Positions 1 through 13,205 of a stretch of DNA of 64,000 bases are shown here, one piece after another. Position numbers and translations under genes: made by a program. The stretch is from contig NC_034010.1 in the NCBI RefSeq assembly GCF_000346465.2, positions 25,754,643 through 25,818,642 on the forward strand. The letters run 5' to 3'. The notes beneath the pieces were generated by a model. That model had not been told where the DNA came from and ran no database searches. It saw only the letters and a list, made by a program, of their open reading frames with translations. Origin of the DNA: Prunus persica. Lineage: Eukaryota; Streptophyta; Magnoliopsida; Rosales; Rosaceae. Position 1 is the first letter of the stretch. Every line of letters begins with the position of its first letter.

Positions 1-342
1 CACTAGCAGGCTCTACAGAGTAACCATGTCTCCATATACCTTCTTTTTTTTCCATTGTTGGTTTGGTGTTTTTGTTTATGTGAAATTTTTTTTTTTCTTC
101 GGATAATTAAGGTTAAAAATAATTTAAAAATAAAAGGATCACCAACCAGATATGAATCGGTAGTGGAATTCACAGATCTGATAGTTTATGTTGTTGGATT
201 ATTTTTCTTGTTGAAAATCATTTGCATGCATTGATAAACAAAACAATTACAACGTTTGGGAGGTCCAATACCCTTTTTTTGTTGTCGAAATTACAAGACC
301 AACAAGAGTGATTTGTTTGTGGATCTGACGTTTTTGTATCTA

Positions 343-528
343 AAATTAAAGGATTGTGAAGGGAATTTTCTAAAATTGAAAGATTTTATGAAGGGAATTT
401 TCTGAAATTAAAAGATGTTGTGAATGTAGTTTTGAGACACTAAAAGATCGTGGAGGGAATTTTTTTGAAATTAAAGGATCGTGAAGGGAGTTTTTTTAAA
501 CTAAAGGGTTGTGAAGGGAATTTTTGTA
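343..528. repeat. Degenerate short tandem repeat
   Basis: Five or six imperfect copies of a unit of roughly 30-35 bases built around 'AAATTAAAGGATTGTGAAGG' followed by a T-run. It lies in the AT-rich stretch before the exon at 837. The rest of 1-836 shows no coding signal and may be intron of the same truncated gene. Confidence 0.6.
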
Positions 529-836
529 GTTAGTTGTGGGGAAATTTTTTTTTGCATACAATTAGTGTATATAACGTTCTTTTTATAGTTATACCCTAAC
601 GTGTTGATCACGTAATCAGAAAAGAGGCGTGTAAACACACGTGGCATGTAAGAATTTCTTCTCATATGACCATATATATCTCCTCTCCAATCCCCTTGTA
701 TATGTCTAAATTTAATTCTTACATTTCCTTTGATAAGATGTAGCTTGTCTTCTTTTTTGGTAGGCTTTATTTATGTGTTCTTAGCTGAATATTGATTGAG
801 TATTCAAATTGCTGACTATTGAATTTGTGATGGCAG

Positions 837-929
837 TACTATTACGAACCTTCAGGTCGTCTGTATAACACCAAATATGAAGTGGTTCGTGTTTGGGCAC
901 AGAATGGCATCATCTTGATCGAAGACTGA
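837..929 (+). CDS. Last coding exon of an unrecognised gene
   Basis: An AG acceptor at 835-836 is followed by 30 open codons and TGA at 927-929. The peptide begins YYYEPSGRLYNT and ends in GIILIED. The rest of the gene would lie to the left, mostly outside the window. I do not recognise the family. A degraded copy of the end of this exon recurs near 3640-3702, which argues that it is a real exon of a gene whose 3' end was duplicated. No domain can be assigned from 30 residues. Confidence 0.45.
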   Translation, partial: YYYEPSGRLYNTKYEVVRVWAQNGIILIED

Positions 930-1850
930 AGATACTTATGTCTAGTGTTTGATTCTGCAGATGTTTACATGACCAAGGACCTTCTTTCAGCTGTTTTTCT
1001 TCCTAGCTTTCGATCATTTAGAGTAGTTTTGATGTACAGCAGAAGAAAATCCACCAGTTCATGTATATTGTTCATGGAGTGGTTTTCAATTGCCTTCATA
1101 GCAACTGAACGGAATGGCCACCGAATTCAACCAGGCCAATTTGGAAGATCATATATTTTTAGCTTATATGATGAAGTTTTGTTAACAACCAGCTTAATTA
1201 CCACCACATTATAATTAGGAATAGGGCAGTTAATTTTTATTTTTATTTACCAACACTTATGTTTTGTTTTGGATTAGTTTAATTAAATCCGGAAGTAAAT
1301 ATATAGATTATAATCTTTTTGAATACAACATAAAAAGGTCAACTATGACCAAGAGGTTTATTGTCCGATTTTTTGTCATCAGGGGTCAATAATTTTACTG
1401 AAGGCCTTCAAGGTCCTCACTTTCACTCAACATGCCGAAGGCAGTTACTTGCCTTGCCTCCCGAAGGCACATACACCTGTTGAAAACCCTTGTCATCATT
1501 CATCATCCACCACTTCACATCTATCTTTATGGACCAATTTTGGACATCAATATAAGTAGTTTACTATGTATGTGGCTTATTAATCCTTGGCTATAGGTAT
1601 CTGCCTGGAGTTGTTGAATTACGCTCGGCAGGAACCCGAAAAATATAACCAGCTGCTTTACTTATGCACCAACGCAGTTGAAAATTTAGTAAAGAGAGCA
1701 TTATTCAAAAGAAAAAGTGAAGTATTTGATAATTTATAGTCATATCAAGGTATTTGCCCGGGTAATTCAAAAGTGCTAGCCTTAGTCTTTGCTTTAATTT
1801 CAGTGAGGCTCACATAACATTTAACTGAACAGCAGACCTAAGACAACGTC
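930..1850 (+). repeat. 3' region of the 837-929 gene, first copy of a local duplication
   Basis: Blocks of this stretch recur to the right. The 930-1160 block matches 3703-4180. The 1240-1280 block matches 2485-2525. The 1610-1850 block matches 3057-3290. Identity is visible by eye but broken by indels. No intact reading frame is supported; short open frames here are probably UTR or decayed sequence. Confidence 0.5.
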
Positions 1851-1960
1851 TCATCTGCGGCTTTTTAAATGTTGATAACTTGTATTAAGAAATTGATGAA
1901 TATGTTTGGTAATTAATTTTAGTTTTCAAAAAAACAGAAAAAATTGAAAATTGTTTAAAA

Positions 1961-2467
1961 GTTGTTTGGTAACTAATTTTAATTTTCAATTTTAGTTTAT
2001 GTGAAACTTGAAAATTGAATTTTTTGAGGTCAAATTGTGAAATTGAGATCTTAAAATGAAAGTGTATGTGACAAAAAAGTTCGTAGTATTTTTCAATGAA
2101 TTTTGGATATGAAGGTCCCAAGGGTCGAATGCAAGAGTTGAGAGGTCCCGAATACCGATTTTTGATAACTGGAGTGCATTGGATGTGTAGTGTTGTAAAA
2201 TTGGAGAATGAAAAAGGAGCGTAAATTTATAAATAAAAAAAACGAAAATTGAAAATTGAAAACACATTCCAATTTTTTTTAAAATAAAGGTGATTTTGAA
2301 ACCCCAAGCCACCCAATGAATATTTGTGTAAAACCCCCTCCTCCAATCGCTTGTGTTTTAAAAAAAAAATAGATGGTTTTGAAAACTAGATTTCACTGTA
2401 ACTAAACATGTTTTTAGTGTTTAGTTTTTTATATAAAAAATTGAAAAAAAAATGGTTATCAAACAAC
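1961..2467. mobile_element. MITE-like element, copy 1
   Basis: The ends are imperfect inverted repeats: left GTTGTTTGGTAACTAATTTT and, on the other strand at the right end, GTTGTTTGATAACCATTTTT. The left terminus is preceded by a partial duplicate of itself at 1904-1960. The interior (for example the 'AGGTCCCAAG' and 'CCGATTTTTG' blocks) recurs at about 58199-58623 in the same orientation, so this is a dispersed family. No transposase is present. Assignment to a hAT-type superfamily would be a guess. Confidence 0.55.
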
Positions 2468-2479
2468 CACTAAATATAG

Positions 2480-4180
2480 CGTTTATTTTTATTAACACTT
2501 ATGTTTTGTTTTGGATTAGTTATATTTAGTTGTCTAAACTCAAAATAAATGTCCTTTCATTGTTCTAAACTTCTAATTAAGTACTTGATTCCTAATCAGT
2601 CTGGCTCAAAATGCTTAATTATGAATATCATTATATCCTTTTCTTCTTTTGTAAAAGACTAGGGTTCGGACATTTTAAAGTTTGGAGAGCTTTTATCTTT
2701 CTCTGTTCCTTACATGCCGTCACTTTTCTCATATCGACCTTGTGAGCTTCTGAGCCGTGAGAATGGAGGAGGGTAAACAAGAACATGCGATAGGGATTGA
2801 TTGTAATCTCTTTCTAACTTAGGACGTGTCTATGGGCTAAAAGAAAAGGATTACAATCAACCGTGACAAAAGAAGTTGAGGAATCGAAAATATAAAGCTA
2901 CTTGGTTGATGAGTTTAAGTTTTCATGGGTCAAACTTGCCATATGAAACGTTGACTTTTCGCCTGAAAGTGTAAGTTGTGACTATGCATGTGAATTATTA
3001 ATCCTTAGCTGGATTTCTGCTATGCTGTAGCATTTAGATTTGCTTGAAACTCATAATTGAATTACATTCGGCAGGAACCCAAAAATACAACCAGTTGCTT
3101 AACATATGTACCAAGGCACTTGAAAATTAGGTTAGCAACGAGAGCAACAGAAACAATGAAGTATTTGATAATTTATAATCATATCAAGCTATTTGCCCTG
3201 GTAATTTAAAAGGGCAGCTTGGTAGTGTAGCTTTAATTTTAGGGGGCTGGCTCACATAGCATTTAAGTTAACAAGAGAATAAAGACAACGTTGACAACAA
3301 AGTCATGAGTATTGATTTGAATTAGATGAAATTACCATAATATCCTTAAACGTGTTCTTTTGAAACTCAAAAACATAAATGTAACTCCCCACACCAAGCA
3401 GGCCCACAACACATGATTGAGCTTTTCCAAAACAAAATTTAAAACTCATTCACCAAACCCAAGAGAAACGTTAGCCACTTAGGATATCTCATGTGACTAA
3501 TACCTAACTTTTCTTAAATTTTATATGGATGATGACAAGGTTACTATATATAGCAGAAAATTCACGAATGTCTCATATGCAGAAAATTCACAACCTAGAT
3601 TTTATCTGGATGATAATAAGGTTACCGTATTGCATAAATTTCTACAACACCAAACACTTCATATTTGGGCAGTGCATGGCCTCGTGATCTTGATTGAGGA
3701 CTGAAGATAAGCAGCTGGTAATTGATTGTCATATAATCATATTCACATATGTTTGTGTCTGATTCTGTAGGTGCCTTTTATGATCAAATTCACTCAGGAA
3801 GTTGCAAGGGATCTCATTCATCAATGCGATTGAGCTGCGAAGTTGCCAACCGTAGGACTTTTCGACCGTTTTTTCTTCTTAGCTTTCGCTCGTTTGGGGT
3901 AGCTTTGATATGAAAGTAAATCCACCAGTCGATGTATATTGTTCTTGGATTGTAACATCTGTAGTTGTCAGATGATCTTTCATAACAAGTTACAAGCTAA
4001 TGCAGTGAGCAAGTTTGGGTTCTGCATACATCTTCAAATTCAATGCCTATACTTTGGTCTTGTTATATACACATTTCGATATACACAAGAATTCACATAC
4101 AGGTGAAGTTAAATCCTCTTATGATCTTTCAAATTTTCAATGGAATGGCCACCAAATTCCCCATCAGGCCAGAAAACCAT
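2480..4180 (+). repeat. Second, rearranged copy of the 3' gene region
   Basis: 2485-3290 matches 1240-1850, and 3635-4180 matches the exon end and 3' region at 870-1160. Order relative to the first copy is therefore X-P then P'-X', not a simple tandem X-P-X-P. The exon remnant at 3635-3702 still ends in a TGA but its upstream codons are damaged. Confidence 0.5.
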
Positions 4181-4920
4181 CATCTTCTTGGCAAGGATGG
4201 GGCAATAATCTCCAATTTCTAAAGTCATTAGTTTTTACTTTATATGATCAATTCATTCTGAATCCAAGCAAAGAAAAACATCTAAAAGACTACAAGCCCC
4301 TTTAGACAGGTTTCCTCCTTTGACAGACTCTCACAATGAAAGGGCACAGCAAGACCAGCAAAAAATCACACATCAACGTTATTATTGGGTTAAAAATTTC
4401 ATAATTCAAGTAAACATTCTGGTTGTTCAGCTGGGGAAGTTATGCAACTCAGCATTTGTAGAAAAAAGAAAGCGATACAATGACAAAACTTACTTGGCCC
4501 ACACAAATAAGGGGAAAGGGATACATTTATGAGGATATCAAAGAACAACAACAGATTCAATAAATTTAAAAAAAAAACTTATGCACCGTAGTCAAGCAAG
4601 AACTGAGTACCACCTAGTTCGGCTGTTGATGCTGCTGGACTGAACCTGCATCAATTCCAAAACCCTGATGGTGCTGCTTGATGTGAGCGCAGAGTACGTA
4701 AAAGAATAAGGTATGATTCCCCAGCAAGAACGAATATTGAAAATTTCTTCACTATAGCATGCCTTATTGCTCTTCATGTTGGCTATATGAACTTGCCTTC
4801 ATGTTCTGAATCTCTGATTCACACTTATTGAAGGGTCTGGGAAAAAAAAATTATGAAAAGCCGCATTACAAGTCTCTCTCCAAGAGCTCTCTCATCTTAA
4901 GAGCCCAAAATCTGTACATC
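4181..4920. other. Gene-free stretch, partly 3' UTR of the DUF506 gene
   Basis: No supported gene. The part next to 4921 should include the 3' untranslated region of the minus-strand DUF506 gene. Short open frames at 4320-4532 and 4592-4777 have no recognisable domain. Confidence 0.4.
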
Positions 4921-6526
4921 TCAATGAGTCCATAACAAAGAGTGCCTCCGCCTATCAGGCTTGTGTCTCCTAATATGATCATTGTTTATGGGCTTCAACA
5001 TTCTATCTGCCTCAATTTCAGACTGAAGCAGAGACTGCAGCATCTTCAACTGTCCACTACATTGCTTGTGGTCAGAAGAGTAGGCACCATTAGCATTCTC
5101 TTCATCTAGATTAAACTCTCTCTGGTAGGGTGACTGCCATTTCGCTTGCAAATAAGCAAGTGATCTCCATGGAGGTAGAGGCATTGAGTTCTGCTTCAGG
5201 GAAGATCTAGCAGCTTCAACCATAACTTGAAGAAACTGTTTCATCCTAGTCAAGGAGCCCACATAAACAACTGGTAGTGAATTCAATATTCTATCATACG
5301 AGTGAACAGCTCTAGCTATTTCAAAGTGGCTTCGGAAATCAAGGTCAATGATGAGACGCTCCGAGCTCCCTGAATTGTTGAAGTTGACCACATCAACATA
5401 TTCATGATCCCCTGTGAAACGACGTTACAAAACCAAAACTGTCAAAAATGATTGAAGTTGAGAATTCCCACTCCTCAAATAGAATCAGAAACCTACAAAA
5501 CCCAGTTAAATTGAGCAGACAGGACAATTCCCACAAGCCCGCCTGCCCATTTTCATTTTGTGGAAACAATATTGAAAATAGTATACAAACTATATAAGAG
5601 ACATTCTAAACAGATTGCTTAATAGAGTGTGTGGGATCACAGAATCGATATAATGGTACACTCTGGGTTTGGTTGACGTCCAAAATAGGAAACAGATATA
5701 AACAGAGTGTTTTATGCACCCAACAAAAGAAAAACTGCATGAAAGAAAAACCCAAATTCTATAAAATAAAGGTTTAGCAGAATTGAGGTGAATGGCATAC
5801 CTCCAGGGACCTTGCCACTGCCCTGCCATCTTGCCACACACACGGCAGCATCATAACCAGAAAGCCTCAGAAGCTTAACCAGAGAAAACTTGAGGCAGCT
5901 GGCATTGCATGGACCTGACTTCACAAAATGAAGATCGTTCTCACTGATAGACAGTATAAGAGAATGAACCACTGACGTCAAGTCCTTTTCGTACTGAGCC
6001 ACTGAGCGCTTGTAAAACTGCGACAGAATGCAACACCATTCAAAATTGGGCATAAATTACAGGTAAGACATGAACACATGAAATTGCACAAGTTTAACAA
6101 AAACCCAAAATTGCACATAAGTCGTAGGGTGCAAAAACAATCAATTTTGAATTCGAAAAGCTAAATTCAGCTTCCAACTCCTAAAGGTTGGAAATTTATC
6201 AAAAATTCAACAGTTTGACTCGGAATTTAGAATTAGTCAAAATAAGCAATTAACAAAAAATAATTAGTTACAACTTTAAAGTTCAGAAATTTATAAAACA
6301 AGCTAATGAAAATTAGTCGTACCGGAATTTTATCAGCGAGGTGAGCGAGATCGGAAAGAGCAGAATCGCTGTCGCTGCTGCACCAAGACTCAGCTCCGGC
6401 GCTACCATTTTCCCAGAAATCTGTGACCATTAAAGCGAGGTCGTGCTCGCTCTCATGGCTGAAATTCCCTCCGATCTGACCCCTCATCCACACGTCACCG
6501 CCCGCCATGCACACCCGGCAGTCCAT
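4921..6526 (-). CDS. DUF506 / PDDEXK-like family protein
   Basis: Three exons join without a break: 6526-6323, 6017-5801 and 5411-4921, giving 303 residues. The N-terminus is acidic and Ser-rich (residues about 24-60). The core carries the family's characteristic 'LSGYDAAVC' and 'WQGSGKVPGG' stretch across exons 2 and 3, followed by 'HEYVDV', then 'LIIDLDFRSHFEIARA' and 'YVGS'. These are hallmarks of plant DUF506 proteins, which fold like PDDEXK nucleases but have no established enzymatic activity. The C-terminus is basic (KPDRRRH). The ATG at 6526 is the first in the open frame. Length fits the family. The biological role is not known from sequence. Confidence 0.9.
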
Positions 6527-7454
6527 TTCCCCAACCCCAAACGGCGCTGTTTCGGTTCTCAGCGATCACCACGACCCTTCCTCTTCCTCAAGCGTGGCAA
6601 CCATCTTGTAATTCAATGTTGGAGAGCGACACACCCAATCATTTCTCCAAGCCCTAGCTCGCCGCAGCTCAAAATTAACCCAAAAAAAAAAAAAAAAGAA
6701 CAAAAGCTTCGTAATTTATAAAACAAAAAATGAAAACTTAAAAAAAGGGTTCGAATTCTGTGCTTTCGTTTTTGTTTTTGGTTTTGTCGACTTTCTTTGT
6801 TTTGGCAAATGGTGATTGGTTTTCAAGAAATGGGGTTTTTGGTGTTTGATTTTAGGAGGGAGAGAAAAGGGCGTCTATGGCTTTCTCTCTCTAAAACCCA
6901 AAGGATGGAACGAAAGCAATGGGATAGGAGACTTACATATAAAGCGGGGGGAGGGGAGGGGGAGAGGGTGGGTGTGCGGCAAAGGACGAAACTACCCTTG
7001 TTTGTTTGCTTAAGCACCAAGAAATTCTCTGGCTAAATCACACCGAAATAATCGAAGCAGTGGATAAGGTGAAATTGTATTTGGACGGTAATGAGGTGTG
7101 TGTTCTTATGAACGATCGGTGCTTTCTGGATTCGTTTCTTTATTAACACACATAAATATCTGTCATTAACAATTTTCACTTCTTAATTGGCTTTCTTGTT
7201 GTTTGTTGCTCATATTTTCAAATTTTATACCAACCTTTTTTCTATTTTTTTTTTCACCAGTTGGTATTTGTTGGGTAGTAGGAATATCCTAACCTCCTCC
7301 ATTTCACAATGTTAATTAAACTATTTTTAAAAAATTAAAAATAATATAATTTTTCTTGTGTTTAACACGTGAATAATATGAACAGAAAAAAATAAAACAA
7401 AACTGAATTTTAAATTTTGTTATAACGTTAGATGGAAACTTTTCGACGGCCACG

Positions 7455-7603
7455 TAGCAAGATGAGTGACATACATTTATGAATTTACAATTGTTAATAA
7501 AGCCGCGTATAAAATTGAATGACCCCTACATAGCAGGATAAGTGACATACATTTATGAATTTACAATTGTTAATAAAGCCGTGTACAAAATTGAATGACC
7601 CCT
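7455..7603. repeat. 76-base tandem duplication
   Basis: Two copies begin at 7455 and 7531 ('TAGCAAGATGAGTGACATAC' and 'TAGCAGGATAAGTGACATAC') and continue through the same AATTGTTAATAAAGCC block to 'GAATGACCCCTA'. Only a handful of differences separate them. Confidence 0.85.
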
Positions 7604-9357
7604 AATCTATCACCAACCAATTAGTCTCAATAATTGCATGCTAAAATTGCTAATAAATTGTGTAATCTAACAAAACCCCCTTTTAGTATGAGAACTGAGT
7701 TGATAAGGACATGGGCATAATGGGAATTCCGTCAATGGAAAATAACATTATATCCCTTGGGGACCAAGTCTCCAATCAAGTTGAAGAAAACTCAGAAACT
7801 AAAAAATCAAAAATTGCCACGTCCGCCGCCTGGCTGGAAGAAGATGACGTGAGCCGTGAGTTACACGGAGATATTTCCTTTTTTCTGGATCAAATTTGTT
7901 GACAGATATTGCCTCAATTTAATTATTTTATAAACGGACCGGTGCCATGTATTTTTGCCACCTTTAAGGATAAGATTTCCAAAGTACTCAACTGTCATAT
8001 CTATTTATTTCTTTTTCAGGAAAATATATTCATATTATAAAGGGAATCATTTTCATGACAACGATACATTTATCATTTTAAAACATACATCATTATCATA
8101 AATAACACATGACATTCTAAATATGTGGATCAAAGTTTATGATCAAAATATATAATTTTAACGAATAATAGAATATTATAAGATAAAATTTACGACAAAG
8201 ATATATCGTCGTCTATGAGTTTGAAATTGAGATCTGTTTTAATTAAATAGAAACAAATATCACTAAACTTAATTAATTAGTAAATAAATTTATTTACATA
8301 GTATAATTTTATGCTCTATATGAAAAATGTAAATAAATTTAATTAGATTATTATGCTACTCAAAATTACTATGGGGTAGTTTTTTTTCTTTTTCTAGTTT
8401 AGGAAAGAGGGTCATGATTTCATAATCTATTTTCTGAAAAATGATGGTTTCCTCGAAAGTTCAAACTAAAATAAATAATATTTTGGCGCTAATGAGAGCA
8501 GAGGCGCCAATGCGGGGACCACACGCCTTGAATCAGTAGCTTTCGCTTTCTGGCACTTATTAAGTGTAGTTTGAAAAATGACCGAACCAAACTCACGCTT
8601 TTCGTATTGGGTGGTCGGCCAGTTAGGACCAGCAAAGAAGGAAGAATCCCGTGGCTTTCCTCCCTCCTCTTGCAAATCCAGGACCACTTTCACCCACATT
8701 CACGTGGCTTACGCGCCCGCCACTCTACGCTCTTTCCCTTTCTTTCCAACGTTCTGTATTTTTGTTTTCTTTATCCAAGCAATATAGTAAGAAAATAAGG
8801 CAACACACCATACGAATGGCTATAGGTTGGAAGAGTGTGACGACAAGGTTGATATGTCATAGATTTTAGAGTATAGTATCACAATATAAATAGTTTTATA
8901 ACACTACACAACGGTGTGACTATCTGATCGGAGAATTACTCCATATCGATCAGAAAATTCAAACTTTGTTTTTCTTTTTATTGCCAAAATCTAATCAAAC
9001 ATTGTTAAAAATATATGGGTACAGTCAAAATCGAGCACTGAAATAAAATAAAGGTGAAGCACATGCCAAATTTTTATTTGTTCTAATTAATTAATTAATT
9101 GAAGTCACCATCTTGGAATTCAACAACAAAACATAAAAATAATACCCCAAAAAAAACCATTCCACACGTTTTCTTCAGATTAACGAACGAAAAGAAAAAC
9201 AAAATTTACAGCAAAAGTTGTAAAAGCTTTAACCGGGTTGTACAAAACAGTGAACAGGTCCATGGTATCATGTTGGATCCACTCAGGTTGTATAAGACTA
9301 TGCAGATAGTAGATTTTGACCAATGTAACCAAATCACTACGCAACATCCTTAAACAT

Positions 9358-9358
9358 A

Positions 9359-9389
<31 letters not shown>

Positions 9390-9390
9390 T
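9358..9390. repeat. (AAT)n microsatellite
   Basis: About ten uninterrupted TAA/AAT units in intergenic DNA. Confidence 0.95.
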
Positions 9391-10752
9391 CAAGTTGTAA
9401 TGTATCTAACCATTGACTTATACCACAAATACTACGTTTATGATCTGTATATACCTAACCATTTTCGAATTTAAAAACACTCGCAGCTTCAACCGTTGGC
9501 CATTGGCCAAGCTGGAGCCCATGGTAGAAGCATATGCAACGGCACACTGGAACTAAAAATACTTTTTAAATATCAATCTGAAATCTCATCAAAGTTTCTC
9601 CCTTTCAGATAAGCTTATGGGCAATATAATAATAATCTTCACCTATCAAAGAGAAGCTAATGATTGAAAACAATGGACCTCAAAAGGGGGAAACCAATAA
9701 TGCACAATAAAATAAGAACTTGGGATTTTTATTAAAAACTTTCGGGTTCTGCAACAACCAGCATATATCCAAATCATGCATTAATTAATGAAGACTATAA
9801 GTAAGTTGAATACACAGCACAGCAGTCAGCCCCTTTATAATTTGAGCTCAACTATGTATCTACTCTGTTTCTGGGTGTACATTGGCCTAAAAATGAACAC
9901 AAAACTGGACAACAACCAAATGCATGTGGCAAACAGAGTATTATAATACTTTCATCTTGAGTGGGGGCAGAGGGAACACGAGGCATGTTATGGCCGAATC
10001 TAATTGGACCACTAAGGATTATCCAAATGTCCATCCACTCTTTTTTAAACAAGATCCTCTCTGATGATGATTCTGGAAAATACATAGAGACATCTAGGAA
10101 ATAATAATGTAACTAAAAAAAAAAGAGATGCTGCAGACACAATTATTTTTCAATTTTCTTTTTATTCTGAATGTTCAATTCTTGTTTATTTGAGTGTTTG
10201 CACAATCATTACAGCTCATCTGTTTCAGAACTTGGAGTAGCAATTTTTCAAAGTGCACGAGAAAGCAAAGTATATGCTAAATGAAACTCATAACTGCATA
10301 CAGAAGAAAAGCATAAATAATACAGTTTGCAGGCAGAGAGAAACTGAACCATGAAACAAGTTAATAGAGTTCCAATTAAACTGTCCCCAGAACAGACCCA
10401 ACCATCAAAGCATTAGAAAGATATTCTTGTATTGTATGACCATTGAACTAAACTACCCTATAACAGAGCCTTAACCGATAGTTTGCGTATAAAGTTAAAC
10501 GTGTCTGAATACATGAGTACTACAAGAAAGTATAACATTAGACCAACAGAAGAAGTAACTCTGTATTAGAAAAATGTTTTATTAAATGTAACAAGATGAC
10601 ATTACTCTGTGACGGTTCAACAGAAAAGATTAATTAACTACAAGGATTCTACTGAAAGTGGTTTTCAAAGAAAGAACTACTTTCCTTGTAAGCGTACTGA
10701 AATTAGTGTTTCTGGCTGAATTCAAAGGTACCTGTCGTCACCATGAAAGCTT

Positions 10753-13205
10753 TTACCGTTTCCGCAGCGGGCGCTGAAAAACAGACAATATAGTTAATAA
10801 ACACTTACTAACTGTATGTCTTGTGGGGTATGTGTGTGTGATATTCCTTCATTAGAGGAGACTGGCGATCTCTTTGTTTGATGACAAAGCATGCATATCT
10901 TACAAACATAAAACACCTAAGATATCCAGGGCGAAATAATCAAAAGGAACTTCACAGTTGGAAAAATGTAACATTGTCACAATTGTTAATAGAACAAATT
11001 GTCACTACTGTAGTTCCACCTTCATTGACTTTATTAAGCAAAGAAAACCAAAGAGTATGGATCACAAAGGAACATATTTCTTGCGTGTGTTTTTGCTACA
11101 TATCTTTTATAGATAAGATGGAGTAAGTAACTAAGATAAGTAACCAATTCAGGACCATTAGATCTCTTTTCTGCGCCAATATTTTAGTTATAGTTATGGG
11201 AGTGATTCACCTTCCACAATCCAACTAAGAAAAAAAATAAAAGAGTATCAAGGGCATAAGCACATACTCTTTGTATGTTATCAGTTGCTTGTGGCCGTCT
11301 GGCAGACATTGCCTCTGGATTTGGAACCAAATCTGGACTGCCATGCTTATAAAAGGACTGTAACGCTCTCCCAACAAATGGGCGAACAACATTCACTTCC
11401 ATTGCAGATAGATTTTTGACCTGCAATTACAAATCAAATCAACTCAGGAACACCAATCAAAAAGGAAAAATACTGCATCAAAATACGGAAATGATAAATT
11501 CTACCGTTAAGTCCCATCATGCTGAAAAGGTTAGACAGAAAATTTTGTAAATCCTAATACTTTAATTTTTTTTTTCAAATCCCATCTTGACAATTCTCAG
11601 TACTATCAATTAGCTCATCCAAATGCACCATAAAGAAAGACACATACCTTCACTGCAGAAGAGCGAGCATCCTCGAATGATTCTAAACTACTTTCGACCT
11701 TAAGAAACCTCGCATCCCTTATGTCATTAATAAGAGACCTCACCTATTAGAAATAACTATAATAAGGCCATTGCAAAATACCAATGAATAGTTAGATATA
11801 GGTTGAAAGAATCTTCAACTCACCATATATAGGTCAGGAATGTCACCAGATGCACTATCATCAAGAAAAAAAGTTAGAGCTGATATCGACATACTTGTAC
11901 AATAAAATATAGAATATGTACAATGTTCAGTACTTACTAATCAAAAAGAAGGCTTGAGATTTCAACATAATGGAAAGGCAGGACTTGAAATGCTGCCTGA
12001 GACTCCCGCTCCGCTTCCAAAATCTGAGTCAAGTTTTCTAGTGTCAAAACAAAATCATGAGTTCACTTAGACAAATGGAAATGAAATTTTTTTTTTTTTT
12101 TAAATAAACATATCAAATACGCATTGAGAACTAAAATGTATACAGAAGTAAAATGCTTTTGGCAATGATCAAAACCCAAAATCAGTCTGATATGGGTTAC
12201 AGAGTTTAGTGCTTTTTGATTCTCAGAAGAGCTTTGTGAACTAATGCATTACATAGAAAATTATGAAACACCTATCATTTACACCCTCAACTTTTATAGT
12301 GGTTAGATGAAATCTAGGTAGTGATATTGTTATCACCCCTGATCATCCCTAATTCTCATGACTTCCTTAATTGCATAGCATCTGAATGAAACACCACCAA
12401 CAATTCCAACAACTAATGTTGAGTGACTTTGGCAAGAGAGTCTCAATTGTTCAGTAAAGCATGACTAATTTGATCACATCTTGAAGTCTTATTTTTTGTA
12501 GAAGGATAAACCTAAAAACTCTTAACATATAACTGCTGATACTAAGACTCACATAAAGAATTCCAACAAAACACACAATACTCTATGGCAGCCAAAAGAA
12601 GCAAAACATATTTTGAATATTCCCCAGGAAAAGAGTAGTGTTAATGGAACCCATAATCAATCCAAAATCAATGCATAATAACTTTACTAGACCCAAACAA
12701 TCTATTTCCTCGAAATTCTAGAATAATGGGTCGCAAACATGGAACCATAAATCAAACTAATGCTAAAGAAGCAAGACTCACCGACGGACATCCACTCTGG
12801 GGGTCGAATTGTACATTTCCCTCTCTTCTTCAGAGCAATTGCCAGCCACATCGGTACTTGGGTAGCCATTTGTGGGTAGAATGGACCAAAATCTCCCTGT
12901 AAATCATGATAAAAGTTACCCATCTGCATCAATCCACTTAAGCTGCGATATAAGAACCATGTACAAAGTGAAGAACATACACAGAGCATATTGAGAGGCT
13001 CCATTCTCATATTGGGGACGATCTCCACCATTTCATCTTCAGCCATAAACTCAACCTGAGCTTTTGAAATTTCAAATTAAATTCACAGAAATGAGCGAAA
13101 TAGAAAACAAAACAACCAAATTAAGCCAAAATTTCAGATGAACACAGAGAGCTAAACCTCTTCTCCGGAAAATATAGAAACATTTGGATCAGATTGGCCG
13201 GCCAT
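10753..13205 (-). CDS. PSF2: DNA replication complex GINS protein PSF2
   Basis: Eight exons: 13205-13158, 13055-12981, 12896-12782, 12037-11938, 11854-11824, 11743-11648, 11420-11268 and 10773-10753. All phases close, giving 212 residues, the size expected for PSF2. Diagnostic segments are '[18 protein letters not shown]' near the N-terminus, '[20 protein letters not shown]' then 'PPEWMSV', and '[13 protein letters not shown]' in the C-terminal half, which align with the animal protein's EVEFLAE, GDLGPF, PPEWMDV and NLTLMEIN. PSF2 is one of four GINS subunits that join Cdc45 and MCM2-7 in the CMG replicative helicase in the nucleus. The final exon is only 21 bases and ends in a basic RPLRKR tail. 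A palindrome-repeat array begins about 440 bases upstream of the ATG. Confidence 0.95.

Larger units (their letters stand above)
6527..10752. other. 5' region of the DUF506 gene and gene-free intergenic DNA
   Basis: 6527-7040 is GA/pyrimidine-rich and should hold the DUF506 promoter and 5' UTR. Beyond it the DNA is AT-rich with a 76-base tandem duplication (7455-7603) and an AAT microsatellite (9358-9390). A locally GC-richer patch at 8490-8760 looks promoter-like but no gene follows it. Sequence next to 10752 should include the PSF2 3' UTR. No coding region is supported. Confidence 0.5.

Noticed and set aside
7711..7902. 63-codon open frame beginning MGIMGIPSMENN
   Set aside because: Reasonable amino-acid composition, but no recognisable family, splice context or promoter; not enough to call a gene.
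9852..10085. 77-codon minus-strand open frame downstream of PSF2
   Set aside because: No domain, and it lies where PSF2 3' UTR or intergenic DNA is expected. A further PSF2 exon is ruled out by the clear stop in the 21-base final exon.
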